This document shows, in pieces, positions 13,266 through 25,135 of a DNA stretch of 64,000 nucleotides. The stretch comes from Rutidosis leptorrhynchoides (taxonomy: Eukaryota > Streptophyta > Magnoliopsida > Asterales > Asteraceae): NCBI RefSeq assembly GCF_046630445.1, contig NC_092341.1:8369501-8433500 (forward strand), in the 5' to 3' direction. Each line of letters starts with the position of its first letter. Positions within the stretch are counted from its first letter, which is position 1. Below the pieces are notes generated by a model. That model was not told the origin of the DNA. It was given only the letters and a program-made list of their open reading frames with translations, and did not search any database. The position numbers were made by a program, and so were the translations under genes.

Positions 13266-14359
13266 TCAGAGAGCACTAGATTCTATTACAACTACTGCTT
13301 TACCAGTATGTGAGATGGTGGCTGTACTAGTTGAGGTAGCTGGCTTCTTCCTTTTTACAGCTGGCTTTCGCTGAGGTCCCTCCCCCTCAACTGGTGCAGC
13401 ACCAGAGGCAGCCGGTTGGTTCACTCCACCTCGAGCAGCAAGATACTCAAGCATGCCTGGTGTCAGGACATTATATGGAGCAGCAGGAGCATCTTTTGGC
13501 ATTCCCCCTTGTTTTGGAGGCAGGTCGAATGATTCATCAGCAATCTGCTGGTAAGCTTCACCCAGCTCATTTTCAAAAACAAGGCTTAAAAACCTTGGAA
13601 AGGGGATTAAGTGTGTTCGTTTAGGTGCAAGCACCATTTCCCTTAGCCTTAAGTAAATTTCACCGACATAATCAATATTTCGATTGAACAGCATCCCATG
13701 ACCAATCTTCAGCTCAAAATCTGAGCACTGATCAAAGCTCTCAGACTTCTGACTGATGCAGTGAGTCACAAGCCAAAGAAATAGTTCCACAGAGGTGACA
13801 TCTGCCTCCTTAAGGGCGTATGAGCCACTGGTCCATCAAACCCTATAATCTCCAGTACCTCTCTTTGAAACTCATCACTGGTTGGTGAATTAATGAACGG
13901 ACCAATGGGTAATTGGAGAGCACGTCGGATGGCATCAACAGTGATGGAGCAGGCTAGGGTTTCAGTCACCATGCCACGAATACATGGAACGTTCTATTGA
14001 GTGGTGGCCGTGGTGGCAGTATACCAGAATCTGGCCAAACAAGCCGGATAAAGACGAGAAGGTACGCCGGTAATAGCTCTAGCCAGTGGTGATTGTCGTA
14101 TGTAATCGATAAGCGCATCATAACCCAAGTTGGCTTTGGTTTTGGGAATTAAAAGGGCATGAGCAGCATTGCCTCTTGATAGGCGAATGGAGGAGTGTTC
14201 TGGTGCATTTGCAGCCCTAACAAGGCTTGGGTACAGGTTGAACAGAGGGCCCTGCACCACTTGTTCTTCGATGACCGGTGGTGGTTGCTGTTGCTGTGGT
14301 TGTTGTTCCTCTGGCTGGTTTGCAGCAGGCGGTGATTGATGTTGTTGTTGTTCTGCCAT
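13266..14359 (-). pseudogene. Copia third ORF, N-terminal domain (frameshifted)
   Basis: Starts at 14359 with a Gln/Pro-rich tail (MAEQQQHQSPP) and continues to a stop at 13994. It resumes in the same frame to about 13790 (QLPIGPFINSPTSDEF), then in another frame to 13266 (FDQCSDFELKIGHGMLFNRN, FPRFLSLVFENELGEAYQQI). The globular part resembles, from memory, the domain found in the extra ORF of Asteraceae copia elements; this was not searched. At least one stop and two frame changes make it a pseudogene. A second frame change returns it to the original frame near 13210. Confidence 0.65.
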
Positions 14360-14968
14360 TGATGATTTCGTAGAAGATGGATGTATGAATTGATTTGAAG
14401 ATTTGGGGATTTTTAGAGAGAAGAGTGTGAATTTGAAAACTGAATAACCAAAGGTTATTATGGAAGATAAAACACTCTTTTAACCGTTGTGATTGGGTGA
14501 AAAAGGCAGGAGAGAGAAAATGACAACTGCTATTAGCAGGCGCGTGGGCAGATGTGACAGACTGGCACACTCGAGGGGACACAGACTGATGATTTAACGT
14601 ATATACGGCTTGAATACTCATACCTTCCATTCAACATTAAATGCAGCAGGTTTTAATTAACCTTTTTTTTTAAAAAAAAAATTTAAAAACCACAAAATAA
14701 GTTTTGTATTAAATACAAGATACTTTGTTACATTTAATATGTCATGAATTTAATTTAAATCATTGGAAGTAAATGAGTTGCAGATTTAAGGAATAATTAA
14801 ATTTTGTGAGCTATTTATTATTTCAATTAAAAACATTTTGAGTAACCAAAATATAAAAGACCTTGTTGTGCTGAGTGTTTTACATGTAGGCAGTAAGGTA
14901 ACAAAAATGGCTTACTGGTTTGCCCTACATGTTGTAGAGCCAGCACATCAACAAAAATTGTCTTTTAT
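14360..14968 (-). promoter_or_regulatory. Inter-ORF region with leader-like sequence upstream of the third ORF
   Basis: The 600 bp between the pol stop and the third-ORF ATG have no ORF of note. On the minus strand, the 150 bp before the ATG look like a plant 5' UTR: pyrimidine-rich (TTTTCTCTCTCCTGCC, CACTCTTCTCTC) and preceded by a TATA-like TATATACG near 14600. This could be an internal promoter for the third ORF, but nothing proves it. Confidence 0.4.
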
Positions 14969-17900
14969 TTAAAGTTCAAGCATACCTAGCTCAGAGATGA
15001 GATAGTTAAAACGTTTCTCATCTAAGGGCTTTGTGAATAGATCTGCTAACTGCTGGTCTGTTGAAATAAAGTGTAGCTCCACATCTCCTTTTTGAACATG
15101 ATCCCTTATGAAGTGATATCGAATGTCAATGTGCTTTATTCTTCAATGCATCACAGGATTGTTGGTGATAGCTATTGCACTTGTGTTGTCACAATAGATT
15201 GGAGTCTTTGTAACATGAACACCATAGTCTTTCAGCTGGCTTTGCATCCACGGTACTTGAGCAGTACAACTACCAGCAGAAACGTATTCTGCCTCAGCAG
15301 TAGATGTGGACACAGTATTTTGCTTTTTGCTCGTCCAGCTGACTAGCCTACCACCCAGTAACTGGCAACCACCAGTAGTACTTTTCCTGTCTATTTTACA
15401 CCCTGCAAAATCAGCATCTGAATACCCAATTAGCTCAAAATCCTGGTCTTTGGGATACCAAAGACCACGTTTAGCAGTAGCTTTCAGATACCTAAATATC
15501 CTTTTTACTGCTAGCAAGTGTGACTCTTTAGGATCAGCTTGATATCTGGCACAGAGACATGTGGCAAACATAATATCTGGTTTGCTGGCTGTGAGATAAA
15601 GTAGAGATCCAATCATACCTCTATATTCAGTGATATTGACTGGTTCACCATTGGGATCAGCATCTATTTTAATAGTTGCTGCCATTGGAGTCCCTATATC
15701 CTTCAAACAGGTCAGACCAAATTTCTTTAGCATATCTTTGATATATTTATCCTGACTTATAAAAATTCCATCATCAAGTTGTTTAATTTGCAATCCCAAA
15801 AAGTATTGCAAGTCTCTCTGTAAGCTCATTTCATATGTCTTTGACATAAGTTTTGAAAAATCTTGACAATGTTTCTCATTTTTAGATCCATAAATAATAT
15901 CATCCACATATATCTGTACCAGCAAGAGATCACCATCTGTCTCTTTTGAGAACAGAGTGGTGTCAATTGTTCCAACTTTAAAATCTATACCAGTGAAATA
16001 CACATGAAGTGTCTCATACCATGCTCTTGGAGCCTGTTTGAGGCCATAAAGAGCTTTGTCTAGCTTGTAGACATGGTCTGGATATTTACTGCTTACAAAA
16101 CCAGGAGGCTGTTTGACATAAACTTCTACTTACAGCTTTCCATTTAGAAATGCAGATTTAACATCCATCTGGAATACTCTAAAGTTCATCTTAGCAGCAT
16201 ATGCCAAGAACAGTCTGATAGCTTCCATCCTAGCCACTGGAGCATAAGTCTCTCCATAATCCAATCCTTCTTCCTGTTTGAAACCTTGAGCTACTAATCT
16301 AGCTTTGTTTCTAATCACAATCCCATCTTCATCCATCTTGTTCTTGAAAACCCACTTGGTACCGATGATTTTCTTAGTTTCATCATCAGGTTTAGGTACC
16401 AATGTCCAAACTTTATTCCTATCAAACTGGGAGATCTCTTCTTGCATAGCTCCTGCCCAGCTTGGATCTTTGATTGCTTCATCAGGACATTTAGGTTCAA
16501 TGGTAGACACAAAATTTACATGCATACAGAAGTTGCTGGTTGCATGCCTTCTTGTTTTAACACCACTAGCCAGATTACCAATGACTTGCTCAATTGGATG
16601 TTCTTTTGTCCATCTAGTGTTATGAACAGGTGAAGTTGTTGTGGAACACACAGCATCTTGATCATCAGCTGGTTCAAAGGTATGAGCAGCAATTGGAGAC
16701 AGCTATTCAGTATTAGTATAACCAGTGCCAGCTTGTGATCCTTCAGAACCAGTAGACCTATTCTCAAGTTGCAGGACTTCAGTAGAGCCAGTAGGTCCAC
16801 TTGGTTTACACACAGATGGAACAGAGTGTTCCATCTCATCATCAGAGAACCCAGCAACATGGATTGGTGAGGGATTTGCAGCTGGTTCCTCTTCATCATA
16901 GAGACCTTGCTGAGTAGGCTCTTCAAACAATAACTCTTCATCTTCTTGACAGGAAGATGAAGCTGGGGCAGTTTCATCAAATGTAACATTAATCGATTCT
17001 TCAAAACAACGCCTTCTTTTATTGAAAACCCTATATGCCTTTGACATGTTGGAATATCCCAAAAATATACCTTCATCAGCCTTGGCATCAAACTTGCCCA
17101 ACTGATCCCTATTGTTTAGAATGAAACAGGGAGTGCCAAATACATGAAGAAATGAGATTGAGGGTTTTCTTCCTTTGAGAACTTCATAAGCAGTTTTCTG
17201 AAGTCTTTTCACAATAAGAGATCTATTCTGGGTAAAACATGCAGTGTTCACAGCTTCTGCCCAATATGAATTTTTCAGCCCAGACTCAGCTAACATAGAT
17301 CTTGGTGCTTCAATGAGAGTTCTGTTTCTTCTTTCTACAACACCATTTTGTTGAGGTGTTCTCACAGCAGAAAAGTTCTGTGAAATACCTTTATCAGCAC
17401 AAAATTCTTCTAATGTAGCATTTCTGAATTCTGTACCATGATCACTTCTTAGCTGTTTCACCAGTTGCCCATTTAAAAGCTCCATTCTTTTGATAAAATT
17501 GATAATTTCATCAGCAGCTTCACTCTTTTGCTTCAAAAAGAATACCCAGGTGTATCTGGAATATTCATCAATAATAACCAGTGTATACTTCTTCCCACTA
17601 CAGCTGGCCACATTAACAGGACCAAAGAGATCCATATGAAGTAAATGAAATGGTTTCTCAACAGATGAGATTTGATTTGATTTGAATGAGGCATGGTGAT
17701 GTTTTCCTTTTTCACAACCAGGACACAGTATGTCCTTTACATAAGACATGGTGGGTAGCCCAGACACCAAACTTCTACTGGATAATTTGTGAATATCTTT
17801 GAAGTTGAGATGTGAGAGTCTCTTGTGCCATAACCATTTCAGGTTGTCTGCTGCCTTCGAATAGAAACAAGTATCAGTTGTTGTGACTGCTGTGTTCATG

Positions 17901-18289
17901 TCAATTTGATACATGTTTTCATGACGTTTTGCAGTCAGCAGTGGCTTCCCTGTCTTATCAAAAATAGTGCCAATTTTCTTTCTGAATTGGACTATCTTGT
18001 TCTTGCTTGTCAGTTGGCTTATGCTGAGTAAATTATGTTTAAGCCCAACTACATATGCAACATTTGAGAATGTGACATTCCCATTAGTCAAAGTACCAAA
18101 ACCCTTTGTGTAACCCAACGAATTATCTCCATACGAAACAACTGGACCATCCTTTTCTTGATAGTCCATTAGCAGGGACTTAAATCTGGTCATATGTCTC
18201 GAACATCCACTATCGAGATACCAGATTTGCTTGTTTTGAATGCCCTGCACAGTAGCTAAGAGATTAGTTCTTTTTGGGAACCCATCCAA
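14969..18289 (-). pseudogene. Ty1/copia (Sirevirus-type) pol: protease, integrase, RT, RNase H
   Basis: One frame carries the whole pol: protease WYLDSGCSRHMT; gag-pre-integrase H-H-C-C finger (HKRLSHLNF and CPGCEKGKHHH); integrase core with D in LLHMDLFGPV, D in RSDHGTEF and E in NGVVERRNR; RT with [11 protein letters not shown] and YVDDIIYGS; RNase H with SDADFAGC, STAEAEY and DLFTKPL; end LGMLEL-stop at 14969. In-frame stops interrupt it at 16703-16705, 16130-16132 and 15143-15145, so this copy cannot make a full polyprotein. Pol lies in the +1 frame relative to gag, overlapping it by about 25 nt. Confidence 0.92.
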
Positions 18290-20981
18290 GGATGGGTTCT
18301 GGAAGGGTCATCTTAGATAATCTCTTCCTGTCTGCTGGTTTGCTTGAAGAAGCATCAGCAGACGGGGTTGGGGTAAAAGGACACCGGTTGGCTAAGTGAA
18401 ACTTTCTGTCACATTTGTAGCATTTTCTCACATTTGGTATCGGTGATGGGTCATACACATTGTAAAAGGGATCGGGGTGATGTTTGGTTACTGCCTCAAT
18501 AAGCTGGTCAAGCTTGACTGTCATAATCTCAGTGATAGACAGCTCTTCATTCGAGTCCACTTTTGCTTTTCCCTTAAGGGCAGCTTTCTTCTTGGAACCA
18601 GTACCATAGTCATGACGTATTGCTTTGCCTTTATCATTTGACGAGCCAGCATGGGAAGTTACTGGCTTGTCTACTGAAGCTGATGAACTAGAAGATGTTC
18701 TTTCTACTGCCTTGGACTTGCCAGTATTACGTTTGACTGGCTTATCTGCAGCTACTGGTTGACCAGTAAGTTTGTCATCAGCTGGCTCAGCATAATTGGA
18801 ACTCGAACACGAAGGGGAATCAGTAGATTTAACTTTTCTAAGATTATTTTCAGTGATTTCCCTTTTGATACGTCTTTCTTTTGGAGTCATGTAGTAGATG
18901 CTTGAGGGGTCAGTAGTCTCATCAATTAAGGTACTGGCTTCTCTTGCTCTAACCTCATCCTCCAAAATCTCTTTCATGGCATGTGGTGGGGACACAGTAG
19001 CAGGTCTAACAAATTTATTCGTCAGGACCTTTTTACCTTTAACTATCTTGGCAAAAGTATTTGACAAGACAGCTTCAGGATCTGTTTCAAGAATTGGGTC
19101 CATGAAAGTAACCTCTGCAATGGCAGCGGCAGCAGCAGCATAGTCACCAGCAAAGAAAGCTTCAACTTGGGCAGGCACCTGCTCGTTAACACACTTTGCT
19201 GTGCGTTGAGAAGATGTACACCATGAAGCGACAACCTTTTTAAGATTATCCAGCTGGTTCTTGACTTCTGCTGCCTCAACGTGAAGAGACCTTAAAGAAA
19301 AATTTTGTTTTTCGAGTTTTGAAATATCATCTTTCAAGATTTTAACTTCATCATTTTTGCATTTAAATTTTTCATTTAAAGATTTGTTGTATGATATCAA
19401 AACTTCTTCACGTTTGCTGCCTCTACATAAGTCAACTCTTAGGTAGTCAAACATTTCGGCCTTTTCATCATCAGTATAAGTTCGAAAATTATCAACCTTA
19501 TACATCAATTCAGTTTTCCATTGAGGAGAATCTCTTTTCTGATCAGCTTCCCTTATATCAGCCAAAAACTTGCTACCACTATCATCCTCATCAGACTCCT
19601 TGACCTTCTTGGCCATTAAACACAGCTTCTTTTCTTGAGCATAGCCAGCACCATCATCATCAGTATCACTATCAGAGGAAGACGATGAGCTGGTTTCATC
19701 CCAATCATGATGCTCAGCAACTAGAACCTTTTCTGGATTTTTACCCTTCTTATCAGTTTTAGCACTTTCCTTCATCTGAGCTTTCATAGCTTTGTACTTA
19801 TTTTTGTACTTGTCAGCTTTTGAGAAAAAGTTAGCATGTGAAGTTGAAGGTTTCCTGGACATGCATTCAGCAGCAAAATGTCCAACCTTTCCACAATTAT
19901 AACACTCAGATTTAGGACCCTTGACTGACTTGCTGCTATACCTAGCACTCGGTTTCTTACTCCCTTTGTATGACTTGCTGGTTCTATTACGATTGAACCT
20001 TTTGAACTGCCTAGCCAGCAAAGCCATACCTTCAGCAAAGCCTTCTGCATCACTTTCACCATCACTGCTTTCTTCAGACCTAGTACCACTATCCACATCA
20101 CTCCCAGCTGACTCTTCTTCTGCCAGCAACTTTTGAACCAGTAAAGCCTTTTGAGCTTTCTTTTTAGTAGCAGCAATAAGAGCAGTATCATCTGACTTAG
20201 AAGATTTTGAAGTGGTGGGGGCAGACCTAAAGTTTTCTTTTAAGTTAAGTTCAAATTTAGCCTCTGCCTTCTCATGGTTCCAAAGTGAACTGTAGAGAGA
20301 AGACATGTTAAAGTTCTTTAGGGTCTGAGTGGTTCTTAAGGAGTCAGTAACAGATTTCCATTTAGTGGGCAGTGAATCTATGAATTTGTTAACTTGTTTA
20401 AACTCAGTATAGGTAACATTCAGAGTGATCAGGTCAGCAATCAAGGAGTTAAACCTAATGAAAGTTTGCTTAAGGGTTTCATTCTTGTAGGCAAAGAACA
20501 TTTCATATTCTCGTTTTAAAGCAATCATTCTGTTCTGCCTAACTTCTCCCATACCCTCATAGGTAACATCTAGATAGTCCAACATAAGCTTGGCATTTTC
20601 TTTTCCCTTAATCAGTTTGAACAGTGGGTTAGGCAAAGTTATAGCTAACAAGGTTCTGATCTTAGGGTCAAGTCCAACACGACGTTTATCCTCAGCATTC
20701 CATCTAGAAGGAGTGAGAATAACCTCTCTGCCAGGAACAGCAGGAGTGTCAGTTGTAGCTGGTGCACTACCAATAGTCTCAGTAGGCACAAATGGACCAT
20801 ATGTGGCGATACCAGGCATGAGTGGGTCAATAGACTCAAGGTGAAGCATGAATCTTGCCTTCCAAGTTTCATACTCATCTTCATCAAATTTGGGTGGTCT
20901 ATTGGATGAGCCATTTTCAAGGTAAGCTGTATTAGAATATGCAGCCAAGAGAGAATTCAGATCCAAGATATTAATTATCAA
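18264..20981 (-). CDS. Ty1/copia (Sirevirus-type) gag, 905 aa
   Basis: A single open frame starting just inside the PBS. Residues about 30-240 form a copia gag domain (DEYETWKARFMLHLE, PTKWKSVTDSLRTTQ). A CCHC knuckle CYNCGKVGHFAAEC lies near residue 359, a coiled coil at about 530-600 (LEKQNFSLRSLHVE), Ser/Lys-rich linkers follow, and a second CCHC CYKCDRKFHLANRC sits near 852. It ends LGWVPKKN-stop. A gag of this size with an internal coiled coil and two knuckles fits Sireviruses. It is intact, while pol in the same element is not. The ATG at 20981 lies very close to the PBS, so a later Met may be the true start. Confidence 0.88.
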   Translation of the reverse strand: MIINILDLNSLLAAYSNTAYLENGSSNRPPKFDEDEYETWKARFMLHLESIDPLMPGIATYGPFVPTETIGSAPATTDTPAVPGREVILTPSRWNAEDKRRVGLDPKIRTLLAITLPNPLFKLIKGKENAKLMLDYLDVTYEGMGEVRQNRMIALKREYEMFFAYKNETLKQTFIRFNSLIADLITLNVTYTEFKQVNKFIDSLPTKWKSVTDSLRTTQTLKNFNMSSLYSSLWNHEKAEAKFELNLKENFRSAPTTSKSSKSDDTALIAATKKKAQKALLVQKLLAEEESAGSDVDSGTRSEESSDGESDAEGFAEGMALLARQFKRFNRNRTSKSYKGSKKPSARYSSKSVKGPKSECYNCGKVGHFAAECMSRKPSTSHANFFSKADKYKNKYKAMKAQMKESAKTDKKGKNPEKVLVAEHHDWDETSSSSSSDSDTDDDGAGYAQEKKLCLMAKKVKESDEDDSGSKFLADIREADQKRDSPQWKTELMYKVDNFRTYTDDEKAEMFDYLRVDLCRGSKREEVLISYNKSLNEKFKCKNDEVKILKDDISKLEKQNFSLRSLHVEAAEVKNQLDNLKKVVASWCTSSQRTAKCVNEQVPAQVEAFFAGDYAAAAAAIAEVTFMDPILETDPEAVLSNTFAKIVKGKKVLTNKFVRPATVSPPHAMKEILEDEVRAREASTLIDETTDPSSIYYMTPKERRIKREITENNLRKVKSTDSPSCSSSNYAEPADDKLTGQPVAADKPVKRNTGKSKAVERTSSSSSASVDKPVTSHAGSSNDKGKAIRHDYGTGSKKKAALKGKAKVDSNEELSITEIMTVKLDQLIEAVTKHHPDPFYNVYDPSPIPNVRKCYKCDRKFHLANRCPFTPTPSADASSSKPADRKRLSKMTLPEPILGWVPKKN

Positions 20982-20988
20982 GACTGAA

Positions 20989-21000
20989 GCTCTGATACCA
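20989..21000 (-). other. Primer-binding site of the copia element
   Basis: Minus strand TGGTATCAGAGC, complementary to tRNA-iMet, two bases from the LTR end at 21003. Confidence 0.9.
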
Positions 21001-21002
21001 GT

Positions 21003-21950
21003 TGTTGGTCCCTTGATAACAACAGGAGTATTGTAGAGGGGGGTGAATACAATTTCTTTTCAATTAACTAAACAGTTAAACTTGATTAGTATTCAAACAA
21101 GTAAATAAATAGAGTCACAGGTAATTTTCAACAGTTATTCTTTATTGATTGAATCACAAAGAATCACAACTATCCTTGGCGGAATGATAGTTGGTTGATG
21201 CAGATTACCTAGATTATAGATAAGAGGTAAACTAACAGCTATTACACGTTTTGACTCTATAAAATAAACCCACACCACTAGTTGTAACAATAGTGGATAC
21301 AACAATTTATAGTAATCCAATTAACCGTGTAATGGTTCTATTGTCCACTGGTACATAGGATGTCTGTACTTGTGGAGACAACTATATCAGAGAGCATGCT
21401 CTATTGTTTCCTCTTTGGTGGCTATTTGCAGGAACACCCCAATTCGGTTTGGCACCACTATCTGATTAAACAAATAGAATGTTGTATTCCCTAGGTGATG
21501 ACAAAGTATAACCCATGTCTGCACATGCGTTAACCTTCTGCATTCCCACGTGATCTTGTAAGGTCACTTGTCAGCCGCCGACGCGTGTCCTTTTCTGTTC
21601 AACTTTGTCTTTGACTTCTGTTGAATAGTACCATTGATGTAGACCACTCAGGAAACGACTATGCTTATAATCGAGCATAGATGTCTTGTGTAGTGAGCTG
21701 CATTCCAGCTGTGCTGGTTCTTCATTGCTGAGCCACTTCATGTTCTTGAATTGCTGAGTACACATCCTGTGCTGATTGAAGAACACTGTCTACCTTGTGC
21801 TGGTAGACTGAGCAGCAAACTAAACACTCGACACAGCTATATTTGCTGTCTATACATAAACAAACTTGTGCTGACTGCACATAACACTTTAGTGCAAATA
21901 AATTACAGTTTTGTCATAATTAAATCCTTAATTATTTTGGGGACTCAACA
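21003..21950 (-). repeat. 5' LTR of the Sirevirus-type copia element (948 bp)
   Basis: In minus orientation it runs from TGTTGAGTCCCCAAAATAA at 21950 to GGGACCAACA at 21003, ending TG...CA and abutting the PBS. The TGTTGAGTCCCC start recalls Sirevirus LTRs. Predicted 5-bp target duplication GACTC (21951-21955); its partner lies outside the window. Confidence 0.88.
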
Positions 21951-22425
21951 GACTCCAAAGGTCTATGACTAACACAAGTCCTTCCATTTTTATCACACCT
22001 ACACAAATAAAAAACAAATGACAACTTTGACAATATCAAGTGAAATATAACAATACATGACTGAATCAACATGCTAAAATACACTATAACTTATGAACAA
22101 AATGAGATCACACAAGATCTCGTACAGAGATGATAATTCCAGCAAACAAACAAAAATTAAGATAAATATGAGGCGCCATCAACTTATGGTATTAAAACAG
22201 ACGAACATACAATCGAACAAATAAAAACTGAAATTGTTAAATAGATTACGTACACACATGAGATTTCCAGTAAATAGACGAAAATTCAAATTAATGGAAG
22301 GAATCCAATAAAAGAAGCGATAGACAAAGATTCGAGGCCAATAGCCTCGAACCCTAATTCCACGTTAACATTCAATCAATATGAACAAATCGGAAAAAAG
22401 GAAACGATACAAACCTTACCACAAT
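21951..22425. other. Low-copy-looking noncoding DNA
   Basis: No coding sequence seen. Contains one of the two related stem-loops (22331-22351). The GT of a possible splice donor (GTAAGG, minus sense) lies near 22419. Confidence 0.5.
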
Positions 22426-22518
22426 TTAAGAGGCAGGAATCGGATGGAGGATGCGGTAATCAAACACAAATGAATTGAAGTATGTTTCGGAGAACGATTT
22501 GAGGTCAATAACCTCAAA
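22331..22518. repeat. Two related 8-bp stem-loops in a diverged tandem duplication
   Basis: 22331-22351 reads TTCGAGGC-CAATA-GCCTCGAA and 22498-22518 reads TTTGAGGT-CAATA-ACCTCAAA. The loops are identical. The two stem differences are each compensated on the other arm, and flanking sequence is also similar (ACAAATCGG / TCAAATCGG). Confidence 0.75.
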
Positions 22519-22587
22519 ACCAAATATCTTCCGTAAATCTTCAATCCAATCGATCAAATCGGTAAGATACAAAGATTGAAACCTCAT
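22426..22587 (-). CDS. Possible 53-aa ORF or 5' exon, unknown
   Basis: Starts MRFQSLYLTDLIDWIEDL and ends HPIPAS-stop at 22426. Upstream on the minus strand is leader-like sequence (TCATCCTCATCTTCATCG) and a GTTTATAGGG near 22715. Just after the stop is GTAAGG, a good splice donor. It could be the 5' exon of a gene whose remainder was lost or displaced by the copia insertion at 21950, or chance. No homology recognised. Confidence 0.22.
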   Translation of the reverse strand: MRFQSLYLTDLIDWIEDLRKIFGFEVIDLKSFSETYFNSFVFDYRILHPIPAS

Positions 22588-24977
22588 CGGAATGGAAGAA
22601 GCAACGATCGTTAAATAGAATTTAATCCAATTTGTTCGTATACTGATTTTTGTACGATGAAGATGAGGATGAATCTGACGAATAAAATGGCGGTTAATGA
22701 GTGAAACCCTATAAACTGATTCAAAGGGGTTATGTGTGGTGATGTGTTATTTTCTTGTAATTAGAAGAATTAATCCTGATTAAAAGAGAGATTTACACGT
22801 GGATGATAATTTGCAGGGTGATTAGCAGAGTGACACGTCAGCACTATACCACATGCTTTATGTGAGGAAAATAGATAGATGTTAATCATTGAGTAATTTC
22901 ACCCATTACATTATTTAATGGGAGATTATGTTAATTCCTTGGGTAGATATATGATGAGATTTTATAGGACACACATTTACTCGTGAAATTACTCATATTT
23001 TTATTTTTATTCATAAGAATTTAATCCATAGGTATTCCAAGTGAAATACTCCGAACTCGTTGATTTAGTCACTAATTTGACACGTAAAAAAAATTATGTG
23101 TGTTTTTATAGGTAAAAGCGTGTGTTTTTATAGGTAAAAGCGTGTGAAATTTGAAGATAATTTTGATTTACAGATCAAATCTAGAACCATGGCCAATTCG
23201 TAGGTAATCTATAGTTGAATACACACAAATTAGTATTTGTGGTATTCAACATGTTTCTTGTAGTAGATTTTGTCTTTCCATATGATCTAAGAATGACAAA
23301 TATCAGCAATACGTCAATACGTATGGTGTAACTGTATTAATCTATAATCATTTTTGGTCTTTTTTCTAATATTTAAGATGTGTAGCGATTTATAAAGAAA
23401 AATAGTCCGCAACAATGTTGAGAGCTAACCTTTGAAAAGAAGTTTTTTTTTTTTTTTTTTTTTTTTTTTGAAAAGTAATTATATTAAATCTCAAAAAATT
23501 CTCCACAGGTACAATGATGTTCTCACGAGTATATAGCGCAAAGATACTGAGCTAGAATCCTACACTATTATACAAAAACTCACTAATCGATTTATTTGTA
23601 ACGAAAGTAACTAAATAATAATCCTTTCAAACATATCATTTCCTATCTATTGTAATGTAATGTTTTGTGAAAAGAAAAAATAAAATCACAAAGAACGTCT
23701 ATCCAGATCTAGTAGCACAAAAACTGATTGCGTTGTATTATATTGGCTATTGTCTGCGATTTATTAATTAAAAATTTCATGTATAACAAACAGATAACAT
23801 AAATATATAAATATAAATAAATAAATGAATATAATAAAGTAATAAATATATAAATAAACGAATAAATAATTTATGACGATAATTCAAAACTTCTTCATGC
23901 CATCGATTTGACGGTCTCTTTTGGTGTCATCTTCTTGATTATTAAAATACTAAGATTATTTCATTATTTGAATCTACAGGATTCTGTAAATATTATGATA
24001 AGGAGCCACGTACGTATAAACACATCACGTGATCCCATTTGGCATCATGGTCTATTAAAGTGCTGCCAATGGTGGGTTTTGCACCCTGCCCTGAAATCCG
24101 CACTGCAGGGCAGCGATGACACATGATCGTCTTAACAAGTTAGAAGCACTAGACGAAAATAAAAATAGACTTACATATATCTTAATTTTTTTTTACCAAC
24201 ACATAAAAAATCAATACTCCAATTTATCTATATATTTACTTAAATTGTATTTAACTATTAAAAACAAGATATTTTAGCTTTAATTGACAATTTTTTATTT
24301 TATTTGATTAAATATATTGAGAAAAATATTTACATATTCAAATTTTTGGGTCCTTCTAAAATTTTGGGCCTTAGGCGGTTGCCTATCTTGTCTATGCTCG
24401 AAGACACATCTGCGATGGCACCGGGCCACCCTGCCTCACGTCCTGCCCTCGCCCTGTTTTACTATTTCCTGAAGCAGATTGTAAGACGAAGGTAAAATTA
24501 ATATAGTGGCTAACTTAAGTTGTACATATGGTTTTAATATTTGTATCATACAATAGTTAATCAATATAGTGGATCTCAATTTATTTGAGAATTTATGTTA
24601 TGGTTAGTAGTGTTTAATTTTAGGTTTAATTTTAGGTTTAATCCTGATGAAGAAGTGTTGATTTGACGTTGATGTGACGACTAGTTATGGTGAGGATGTA
24701 CTATCACGGTTGGAAGCACTTTTACAAACTCCGTATTTTTTAGCATTCGAGACCGGGCAAACGAAGTTATCTTTATAACGATATGGTTGTGATAAATATA
24801 CCCTTATATTTGATATTTTATTAAAGTTGTGCATTTACTTGTACATAATAGAACATGTTAATTTCCAAATTTGATGGATACATCTTATAAAATAATGAAA
24901 ATACAATCACCGTGCTGATAGAAGAGGTTTGTGTGAATTATGTGCCTAAAACTATGTGTAGTGTGCTATTATTGTAT
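22588..24977. other. Intergenic DNA with short repeats
   Basis: No supportable gene. Contains a 22-bp unit repeated twice (23098-23141) and a 27-T run at about 23444-23470. The run is followed by sequence resembling a reversed LINE 3' end (GAAAAGTAATTATATTAAAT); no clear target duplication was found for it. Confidence 0.5.
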
Positions 24978-25135
24978 TTTTATGAAGTAAGTTTTTTTTT
25001 TTTTTTTTTTTTTTTTGACTAAAATAACGATTACCATTAAAATTAGGAAACCCTTATCAACAAATGAAAGAACCTTTAAACCAATACATCCAACCTACCT
25101 TTAAACCTTCATCAATAAACTTTTATGAAGTAAGT
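24978..25135 (-). mobile_element. 5'-truncated retroposon stub with 15-bp target duplication
   Basis: A 15-bp direct repeat TTTTATGAAGTAAGT flanks a 128-bp insert (24978-24992 and 25121-25135). The insert starts with 24-25 T and continues GACTAAAATAACGATTACC. In minus orientation this is a short 3' fragment ending in poly(A), the signature of target-primed reverse transcription (LINE, or SINE mobilised by one). Confidence 0.8.

Noticed and set aside
24360..24495. Short GC-richer stretch with an ORF of 63 aa.
   Set aside because: No conserved motif, no promoter or splice context; likely chance or an old repeat fragment.
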